NCBI GenBank assembly: GCA_029204225.1
Contig: CM055113.1
Span: forward strand, 16,251,745 to 16,315,744
Reading direction: 5' to 3'
DNA length: 64,000 bases
Origin: Diphasiastrum complanatum
Lineage: Eukaryota; Streptophyta; Lycopodiopsida; Lycopodiales; Lycopodiaceae
Shown here piece by piece: positions 56,476 to 64,000 of the stretch. The translations under genes were made by a program, and so were the position numbers. The stretch's first letter is position 1. Every line of letters starts with the position of its first letter. A model generated the notes under the pieces. The model did no database searches, had not been told where the DNA came from, and saw only the letters and a list, made by a program, of their open reading frames with translations.

Positions 56476-56804
56476 TGTGAAAGATTCAACTAGTTTCATC
56501 ACATTTTGAATATTTCCATATTTGGCATATTGAGGCCAAAACTTGTTTTAGACTTAGAGGTTGACTTTTCAAAGTTCATTAGTCTAAATTTCATTTGAAT
56601 AAACACTTTTTGAAAGTGTGGGAAAGATAGAATGCGAGTTTGAGTAGATTCAATTTGAATAAGTTGGGTACATTGAATCTAGACCCAAAATTGGTAGGGT
56701 TAGCATTTTGGTGGGAAAGCCAAGTGGACAAATAGAGTTTGGACCTGCTATAAAAGGATGTAACTCGTGGAGAGAGTCATCTTCTCTCTTCTCTATCTTT
56801 CACA
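56476..56804 (+). repeat. 3' LTR of nested copia, internally deleted (329 bp)
   Basis: Matches 51709-52030 and then jumps to the last few bases of the 5' LTR. The junction CTCTATCT/TTCACA joins two sites that share ATCT, so about 323 bp were lost by a microhomology deletion. Both LTR ends and the TATA box (56749-56754) are retained, while most of the region between the TATA box and the 3' end is missing. Confidence 0.88.
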
Positions 56805-57430
56805 ACATTTGGTAGTTGATTTGCGGGCTTTCAGAGCTTCACACAGCTTCTCCTCTACCTTCTCAGCCACTTATAATTTTGAGTGGGGTCGTCCATGGTG
56901 AGGGTCAGAGAGAAGAGATCGCTCAGTGGGATGCGATCCATCTTGGTGGTATGTACTGCGACCACGGTGACGAGGATCTCTGAGGTGGCCCATAGATGGG
57001 GATCCGTGATGAGGCGGATAGCGATCCCATCGTTGGTTTGGGCAATGGTTTTGCCGTCGTCTGTCAAGAACTTGGTAAAGTACTTGGCATCATAGCTGAT
57101 GTCCTTTTCATGGATTGTCTCTCCGAGATTAGGAAAGCTGACGCTCTGAAGATCCCTAGGAGAGAGGTTGATAATAGTATAGCTGCCACTCTTGGATGTA
57201 ATCTGGAAAGTTTGGAACTCATCCGAATAGGTCGAGTAGGCTGTTCGGATGAGGCTCTCGCTCTGCTGGTCTTGGAAAAGTGTCAGATCAAATCCAAGGT
57301 GCGTGAGGATATCCTTGGCCAGTGTGAGTTGCTCGACGTAATTCTTAAGATAGATCATGACTATATCCCCTGAATAAGGACGAGGGGGTTTACGGCGATG
57401 CAAGCTTAGCGAGGAATTGCGAGAAGCCAT
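56805..57430 (-). pseudogene. ORF3 of gypsy2, N-terminal part
   Basis: Starts MASRNSSLSLHRRKPPRPYS at 57430 (an upstream in-frame Met lies at 57466, but the downstream start follows the pol spacer better). It continues open for about 185 codons with YLKNYVEQLTLAKDILTHLG, FQITSKSGSYTIINLSPRDL and DPHLWATSEILVTVVAVHTT. Near 56870 a +1 shift leads into VAEKVEEKLCEALKARKSTT, which reaches the copia insertion at 56804. No signal peptide is seen. It corresponds by position to 42139-41660 of gypsy1, although direct sequence similarity of the N-termini is low. Confidence 0.68.
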
Positions 57431-57466
57431 GATAACAGTGATTTTAGATTGCTCTAAGAATTTCAA

Positions 57467-58104
57467 AAAATTTGAAAAAAATTTGGCATGAACTCGAGAG
57501 CAGCAACCTAAAATGAACTCGTGGAGAGAAGGTGGAGGCCTATATATAGACTTTTTTGGCAGGAATTCACAACTTTATCTAGAAATCGTCCTCTTCCTCC
57601 ACAATTTGGTAATGATGGTCACAAATTTTGAGGCAAATTTATGAGGGCTCGCGAATTCCTATAAGTGATTTTTTTATTGCCAAAAGAGAAAAAAACGTCT
57701 GATAGTGCAAAAATGTATCTAATCAAAATTCGCGAAAATAGTAGGGAAATCGTGAGAATCAATTTGAGCTCCAGCAAATTGTCTGCGAATTCTGAGAATG
57801 GATATCTGATGAAGAAAAGTACCTTTTTCTATTTTTAGACATTTTTTTATCTGAGACAGAATTTGTGGAGGTAAAAAATGAATCGTGCTCTGTGAAAAAA
57901 GGGTCAGGCGAATTCTATCTGAGATGTTGTGAAAACTTTTCATCTGAAACTAATGACTTTTGTGGTTTTCTCAGAGAAGACTGTTGGTATACCTGATCTG
58001 ATAGTATCTTGATGGGTGGAACAAGAAATCACAGCAAAAATGTGGTCAAAATGGCATGCAAACAATAAAAAGGGAGAAGAGAAAAAAAAGTAGAAAAAAA
58101 GCAA
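57467..58104 (-). other. Spacer between integrase and ORF3 in gypsy2
   Basis: About 640 bp without a recognised domain; a 74-codon frame at 57943-57719 is probably chance. Corresponds to 42140-42797 in gypsy1. Confidence 0.4.
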
Positions 58105-59000
58105 CTAATACATATCAAGATAAAAGCAGGGTTCGTTGTATTTTCTTAGTCGACTCCCATTGACTACAATATTGAGGATATAGCCTTGAAGGGTTTGGAG
58201 TTGGACATATCCAAAGGCAAAGATTTTTTTTATTATGTAAGGTTCTTGGCCTGAAAATTTCAGTTTGCCTTTGAAGGCTTTGGCTTGGTATAGCAGGACC
58301 TTATCGCCAACTTGGAAATCTCTAAGTTTCAATGATCAATTATGCCATGCTTTTTGTCGTCGTTTGTGGACTTGTTGAGCATGGATGCTGATCCGTCATG
58401 TTTCACAGAGTTGCTCCAGATGAAATAACCTATTTGCTAGATTCTGAGGAGTATCGAGCTCAAGGCTGTAGGCTACTCGAAGGGAGGGGATATTTAATTC
58501 CACAGGCATAACGGCTTCTTGTCCATATGTGAGCTGGAAGGGGGTTAAGACTGTAGCTCGCTTTGGGATAGTGCGATAAGCCCAGAGAGCAGCATGGAGT
58601 TTGAGTTCCCAATCAGATCGGCTGGATTTGACGGTTTTGGTGAGAATTACACATAGGATTTTATTGGTGGATTCTACCTGGCCATTGCAGCGTGGATAGT
58701 ATGGGAAACTTTTGCGATGTACCACAAAAAATTTGAAAAGAAGATATGCTATGACAGAGTTAAGGAAATGTGTACCCCTATCAGTGATAAGCTCTAGAGG
58801 ACATCCAAACCGAACTATAACCTATTCATAGAGAAATTTGGTGGTAGAACGAGAGTCAACATTGCGAACAGCTCTTGCTTCGGCCCATTTGGTGCAGTAG
58901 TCCGTAGCTACTATGATGTAATGAGATTGTGTGTGTCGAGCAGCAGGACTAATAGGTCCGACATAATCAATTCCCTATTTCTGGAAAGCTTGATCAGTGG
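58105..59000 (-). pseudogene. Integrase core and C-terminus, gypsy2
   Basis: The core from about 58990 reads YIIVATDYCTKWAEARAV (first Asp), a stop near 58830, FGCPLELITDRGTHFLNSVI (second Asp), a shift near 58725, then SFPYYPRCNGQVESTNKILC (Glu) and AALWAYRTIPKRATVLTPFQ, TYGQEAVMPVELNIPS. After two stops the tail at 58332-58105 gives FQVGDKVLLYQAKAFKGKLK and NIVVNGSRLRKY, the OTA-type end with no chromodomain. The three catalytic acids are present; frame damage inactivates it. Confidence 0.88.
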
Positions 59001-59031
59001 TTATGGGGTGTAAAGACATGTAGTCTGTTTT

Positions 59032-59298
59032 TTAAAAGCGTTTTGTGCATTGACAGACATCACAAGCTTTAGTGTAATTGTGCGTATCGTTAAAGAGTGT
59101 TGGCCACCAAAAACTAGCTAAGAGGATTTTCTTAGCAGTTGTTTCAGAAGAGAAATGGCCGGCACCAATACCTTCATGAGTGAGGGAAATTACAGAGGGT
59201 ATTTCTCCTTCAGTAAGACATCGTCGGATAATTCCATCTACCCCTTGCTTGTAGAGTTGTCCTGCAATTAACGTATAAGGTTTAGTTTTGAGGACCAA
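59032..59298 (-). pseudogene. Integrase zinc-binding domain, gypsy2
   Basis: LIAGQLYKQGVDGIIRRCL, then the full H-H-C-C set: HEGIGAGHFSSETTAKKILL, FWWPTLFNDTHNYTKACDVC and QCTKRF. All four zinc ligands are present. The domain binds the LTR ends in the pre-integration complex. Confidence 0.88.
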
Positions 59299-59449
59299 CG
59301 CACGTTGTTCAGGTTTAGAGAAGGAAGGATCTATCTGTCCTGAAGTTAAGTATTCGGTAATTTCCTTAGCCCATACAGGTGTAGAGTCAACTTGGAAAAG
59401 GATTGCATCTGCTAAATCATCGTTGATGCCTTGATCAAGGGTAGGAAGG

Positions 59450-60661
59450 TTAGAGATTCGGGATAGATGGTTTGCTAAAAAAATGTTGAACTACCATACG
59501 AACCATGATCCTAAACTCAAATTCTCTCAATAATAGGATCCATCTAGTAATACGGCCGGTGGTGCAGGTCTTGTTAATGAGATACAACAGTGCTTGATGA
59601 TCAATGAAGAACGCAAAGACTTTTCCTAGAAGATAATGGCGAAACTTCTGAACCGCACATACCATTGCCAAGGCTTCGCATTCGATAGTGGTATAATTGA
59701 CTTCAGCAGGTATCAATTGTCGACTAAGAAAACGAATTGGGTAGTCCTTTTTGAATTCTCCTGGTTGGGTGAGCACTGCTCCAATGGCATACTTGGATGC
59801 ATCGGTATGCACATGGAATTCTTTAGAATAATCAGGAGCCCGGAGGATGGGTGCATTATAAAGCGTGCTTTGTTAGCGAAATAAAAAATAAAACACCGAT
59901 AGTAGTTGGCGTGGCCAAGGAGTAAACTTCACGTATCGTATGCGGTTCCGGTAGATTTTGAATGATAAGGATCTTTTCAGGGTCAGTGGCAATGCCATTT
60001 TGTGAGATAATATGTCCTAACACAATACCATGGGTAACCCAAATCTGGCATTTTTCAGGATTAAGAGAGATACCGAAGCGTTGACATTGGATAAAAAAAA
60101 TTTTGAGCACAGACAGATGACGTATTTCTTTGGAATGTGCTCCTAAATCATCCAAGTAAACTTCTAAGGTATCACCCATCTGCTGAGAAAAGGCCGCTTG
60201 CATAACACGTTGGAAGGTGCTAGGAGCATTGTAGAGATCGAAAGGCATGACTCCCCATTCTATGGCAAAGGCGGTTTTGTCTTGATCTTCTTCAGCGATT
60301 TGGATCATATTATATCCGCTAAAGCTATCTAAGAAGGAGTAAGCCTCATCTCCTGCTAGATTTTCTAAGATGGATTCTCCGAAAGGTAGTGGAAAATGAT
60401 CACGTTCAATGATGGCGTTAAGTTTCTTAAAATCGACACAGATCCAGAGTTTTTCATTTTTCTTGGGGATGATGACAATTGGGGAGACCCACTCAGTATG
60501 CTCAATTTCATAGATAATCCTACATCTAAGAGGCGTTGTAATTCTTCTTGGATCTTGGCCTTATAGATGGGGTTGCATCTGTATGGACGACTCGCAGTGG
60601 GCCTCGCACCCGGTTTAAGTGGGATACGATGCACAACTACTTGGGGTGAGACGCCTTTCAT
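59450..60661 (-). pseudogene. Reverse transcriptase and RNase H, gypsy2
   Basis: RT opens at 60661 with VVVHRIPLKPGARPTASRPY and IYKAKIQEELQRLLDVG; a shift near 60530 breaks the next block. From 60308: DQDKTAFAIEWGVMPFDLYN, FQRVMQAAFSQQMGDTLEVY with YLDD, GISLNPEKCQIWVTHGIVLG and HIISQNGIATDPEKI. RNase H at 59812-59450 has MHTDASKYAIGAVLTQPGE, NYTTIECEALAMVCAVQKF and FAFFIDHQALLYLINKTCTT, so the D, E and D blocks are intact. At least two frameshifts prevent a continuous product. It would copy RNA to cDNA and remove the RNA strand. Confidence 0.9.
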
Positions 60662-62403
60662 GTCTTTATAGGTCCAAGCAAAGAATGTCGATATATTCGT
60701 AGGAGCTTTTCAAGCCGTCTTCGTTGTTCGCGATTGAGATGAGCTCCAACATGGACAAGATATTCATTGGCTTCATTTGGCTCACTCAGGGAAAGGGTTA
60801 TGGTTTGTGCAGGGCCTTCGTAGGGTGAATTACCAGTGGGCTCATGTTGAGCTTGGGGTAATTTGATTGTGACATCCTCGATCATATAGTCTTTAAAGTA
60901 TTCAGGAACATCATGGGCTGGAGATTCGAGGGAGCCTTGTCTTTATCTTGCCAAGATGGTGTTTTTTCGGGGACTGGTGTAGGGCTAGAGGCAATTTCAG
61001 AAACTTCCCAAACAATTGTGAGGTCACCCGGCGGTTGAATTTGAAGTGGTTTTTTCATTTTCTCTTTCATAGTATGACCACGTGGTTGAGGTTTCGATGG
61101 TGGAGAGATAGTTGGTATGTCATGGAGGATCTCGTCATCAATTTTAAAGATAGTCTCCTCCTCACAGAAATCCCATGGATAGTGTGGGCATTTGGGATGG
61201 TAGAATTCTGTCTCAGGATTTTCAAATGCAACCTTGGCAACAAATTCCACCTCAAAAGCATGTTGGGGATAGGTCTTCGGGAGAAGTGCTTCCATATAGT
61301 TGAGGATCTGAATATCAGAAATGTCCATATCTTCTGGGCAATTCTGAATTTGTAAGATGTTCTCGTCATCAATGAATAAATCGTCTGATTCATTAGTAGG
61401 TAGCCATGAAACATTTAGCAGCTCATCATGGTGTGGAAGAATATCAATAAAATTGATATTGATGATGGTAGATCAGGTAATTGGTCGTGATCGATCGGGT
61501 GTGGAGAGGTACAATTATCTTGATGTTGAGCACAATAATCGGCATTCACACAATAAATAGTAGCTAGACTGTGACTCCAGTTTATGATATCAGTAGATTT
61601 AACATAATGATCTTTTTCATGGCTGGACTGGTATGGCTCAAATACTGAGTTGGTGGTTGAGGATCTCTCATCATGGATGTGTGCAGGTTTGAGTTTACCC
61701 ATTGAGTCAATGGTGACAGAACTGTCACAATTACCAAAAGTGACTCGGCCTTTGCTCCAGTCATGAACGACTCGTGCATTGGTGAGCCACGGACGACCAA
61801 GTAGTAATTCATAAGAATAGGCATTATTGGGAATATCAAGTACTAAAAGATCAACAGAAAACTTGAGACCTCCTACTTTGATCAGCATGTGCGAAAGGAA
61901 ACTCGTAGGTCAGACCACACTTTGATCAGCCATTCGAAACTGACAAGTAGGTTTGGCTAGCTTGTCTCTCAGATTCCATTCCATCATGAGGGATGTGGAA
62001 ATGATATTAACCCCGAAACCTCCATCGAGTACTGCTAAAACTTCACGGGATTGATGATGGGTAGCTAGAATTTTGATGTTGTCTCGTTCGCTGAGTGGAT
62101 TGGTTAGATGTAAGGGCATTTCAGGCAACTCGTCAATAGTGGTGGTGGTATTGGATTGAATCTGTTGTTTCCACTGACCAGCATGCTTCCAGAGTACATG
62201 GAAGGGAAGGGTGATATTGGCTTGTAGTAAATCTCCCCAGACTTTGGTACCTTCAAGGGTTTTGCTTTCAAAGGGCTTGTGAGGTACTTTATGGGAAGAG
62301 GAAGATTGTTGGTTGGCATTGCGGATTTGCTGGCGATACTCATGATGCAGTCAAATGGGTGAGGATAAACTATCGAGGTTGAATCATCACTTGGAGGAAC
62401 CAC
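60662..62403 (-). pseudogene. Protease and protease-RT linker, gypsy2
   Basis: The active-site region at 62128-61910 reads REVLAVLDGGFGVNIISTSL, the DGG-type retropepsin motif of this clade (in place of DSG/DTG). After a frame change it continues LDIPNNAYSYELLLGRPWLT at 61820-61760, the conserved second half (ILLGRPWL). A long linker follows (61328-60882 and 60885-60660) with acidic and proline-rich stretches and LSEPNEANEYLVHVGAHLNR, comparable to the AELGEPKKIVQVGSQLTPEQ segment of gypsy1. Several frameshifts are present. Confidence 0.82.
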
Positions 62404-62459
62404 CTGCAGTTGAGTTTTGTTGGGTGCAAGTGTAGGGATTTAGCTTTGGGTTTGTGCCC

Positions 62460-63745
62460 GAGTCAAGACCCAAGCATGATGTGTTTCGATTGGTAAGGTT
62501 TCTACTTGCACTGAACAAACAAGAGGGGTTCGTTAGATCGGGATGGGCAGTCCTTCACGTGATGTTCAATACCACAGTTTTCACAAGCTGGAGGAAAGCG
62601 GAGTTTATCTGGGCAGCGAGTACTAGGATGTTTACCTGCACAGATAAAGCATCCTCGTATTGCGGGTAGTTGATGTGCGACAAAGATAGCTTGGTTTGGA
62701 TTGTAAGCTTGGGCATTGGGATCCACCGGTTGAGCATTAGAATCATAGGTATAATAAACAGCCGTTTCAGTAGTGTATTGCGGTTGAGTATTATCTTCCA
62801 TATAGTAGGTGGCCGGATCGATGGTATTCGGATCAAGATAATGGATAGTGTTTTGTGAGGCAGGTTAGTTAACAACAAACTGTTGACGTGGGGCTGGGTA
62901 TTGATTTGGTGCAGGTGGTCGTGGTTGGTAAATCCCTGGTCGTGGCAGAGGTTGTTGTGGCAGTGCGGGCGGTAAGCTCGATAGATGGTTGGTCTGGTGG
63001 CTGATGGGAAATGATTTCGTAGTTGAGGGCATTCATTAGCAGTGTGATGTTGTGAGCAGATTGGACACCAGACATTTTCCCTTGCTGGAAAGGATTTCTC
63101 AACAATCTGTTTCATGGCGGTTTGAAAATCGGCAGTGAGTTTATCCATATGAGGTTGTTGAGCTTTTTGCCAGGTTTCTATTTGATGTAGAAGTCTAGAA
63201 GACTGAGCAACATTATCAAATTTCGGGTGATTAGGACGGTTCGGATTCTTAGATTTCTTTTCACGATGGTCAAAGTCATTGTCGGAACCTTCGTCTTCTT
63301 CACGGATAGCATCAGTCATCACATCTTTAAGTTGATCATAAAGGTCAACTGGTTTGAGTTCACGGCGGATGTTTTTTGGCAATCCAACTAAAAATAGTTT
63401 TATGGCCATTCGTTCAATGATATTTTCATCAACACATTCTACTTTGAGACGTTTAAAATGCTCAATGTAGTTTCGAACAGACTCTTCATGACGCATCTTG
63501 ATATTAGTAATTTGAATGAACGGGCTCTGAGTTTGGATGGTTGCCGTGCCATAGAGTACCATGGGAAATAGGCGAAGCTTTTCAGTTTCAAAGGTATCTC
63601 CATAAAAACGGCATGCATTATCAAAGACTTGGAGAAATCGGACTAGGTCAGATTTGCCATCATACTTTGGTGCATCGATACGTGGAATTCTTTGTTCCAT
63701 TCGTAGAGGAGTCGGATTAGAAGATTCAGCATAGTCGTGAGACAT
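62460..63745 (-). pseudogene. Gag of gypsy2
   Basis: Start taken at 63745 (MSHDYAESSNPTPLRMEQRI), an upstream Met at 63787 being possible. Blocks: APKYDGKSDLVRFLQVFDNA; QITNIKMRHEESVRNYIEHF; VGLPKNIRRELKPVDLYDQL; QQPHMDKLTADFQTAMKQIV; and a first zinc-binding motif WCPICSQHHTANECP near 63060. A frameshift near 63000 leads to the C-terminal part at 62801-62502 with CFICAGKHPSTRC and CENCGIEHHVKDC. The usual capsid core WFxxLxxxSIxSWxxL is missing between FPMVLYGTA and IQTQSPFIQI, so about 60 residues look deleted. Homologous with the gag at 29673-31002. Confidence 0.85.
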
Positions 63746-64000
63746 GATGCAGAATATAGATGAGCAGGGCAGGACTGTACTTGACAAAAAGGCAGTTTGC
63801 TTGCAAAATAGATAGTGTAGGACAAAAACTAGTCTTTCTGATTGTTATAGAATTCGCGGACAGGCTGAGAAATTGTGGAGAGGCATATAAATCTAACTGT
63901 AATACTTGCAAATTCTGAAAAAGGTTTTTGAATGTCAGAATAGTGATTTTTTTAGATTTTTTGAAAAAAATTTGAGTTTCAGAATTCGCGGATAGTACAA
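63746..64000 (-). other. Gypsy2 leader upstream of gag
   Basis: 255 bp to the window edge, AT-rich, with no LTR end or primer site visible, so the 5' LTR lies further right. Confidence 0.5.

Larger units (their letters stand above)
51709..56804 (+). mobile_element. Ty1/copia element nested in gypsy2 ORF3, lacking RT and RNase H
   Basis: Complete plus-strand element: 5' LTR 51709-52360, primer site, leader, gag, protease, integrase, an unrecognised open region, polypurine tract, 3' LTR 56476-56804. The flanks share ACAT (left CCACAT, right ACATT), consistent with a 4-5 bp target duplication, and the ORF3 sequence of gypsy2 resumes on both sides. Only one frameshift (near 53500) and one nonsense codon (54716) interrupt roughly 1,150 codons. 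The shared parts of the two LTRs differ at about ten positions in 330, so it is younger than gypsy2. RT and RNase H are not present. Confidence 0.9.
48427..64000 (-). mobile_element. Ty3/gypsy element 'gypsy2' (Tat/Athila-like), 5' end beyond window
   Basis: Minus-strand element containing, right to left, gag (63745-62460), protease and linker (62403-60660), RT/RNase H (60661-59450), integrase (59298-58105), ORF3 (57430-56805 and 51708-49219), polypurine tract and 3' LTR (49134-48427). A copia element at 51709-56804 splits ORF3. Several frameshifts make it inactive today, but all domains are there. Its 5' LTR lies to the right of 64000. Confidence 0.88.

Overview
This is plant nuclear DNA. 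Almost every recognisable coding stretch belongs to an LTR retrotransposon of plant type: Ty1/copia elements primed at TGGTATCAGAGC (initiator-Met tRNA complement), and Ty3/gypsy elements with Tat/Athila-like gag, DGG protease, a chromodomain-less integrase and tRNA-Asp-like primer sites. The only convincing host gene is one intronless F-box protein gene (20471-21691, minus). The taxon cannot be fixed from this window; a large-genome vascular plant (fern, lycophyte or gymnosperm) is a guess. No tRNA, rRNA or CRISPR was seen.

Layout. 1-9101: copia RT/RNase H remnants (minus) flank a tandem array of about 2.15-kb units, each carrying an RNase H scrap and a cluster of CACGTGG palindromes. 9102-14129: a plus-strand copia element with a 1.1-kb 5' LTR, primer site and decayed gag-pol, cut off in RNase H. 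It runs into an inverted LTR plus primer site (14131-14483), followed by a decayed minus-strand copia (14570-16960). 16961-20470: no gene seen. 20471-21691: F-box gene with a GA-rich leader; a 140-bp hairpin lies upstream. 24680-25486: copia RNase H; 25557-25836: a leucine-rich-repeat remnant. 26251-33543: a Ty3/gypsy-type element with two 1.15-kb LTRs and recognisable gag but no recognised pol. 33850-36260: gypsy gag/protease, copia integrase and a primer site in pieces. 38290-46243: Ty3/gypsy element 'gypsy1', with RT, RNase H, integrase and a long third ORF but no gag. 46244-48426: copia fragment wedged between gypsy1 and the next LTR. 48427 to beyond 64000: Ty3/gypsy element 'gypsy2' with gag, protease, RT, RNase H, integrase and the third ORF, the last split by a copia element (51709-56804).

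Most notable points. (1) The copia element at 51709-56804 keeps gag, protease and integrase, but where RT and RNase H should be it carries about 336 open codons of unrecognised protein in the same frame. (2) Both gypsy elements carry a sense-strand third ORF between integrase and the 3' LTR, with a coiled coil and a shared C-terminal PYYxPxxRR motif; it does not look like an env gene. (3) A gag-only element, a pol-only element and a complete relative lie within 40 kb, suggesting complementation. (4) The 5' tandem array contains dense G-box palindromes.
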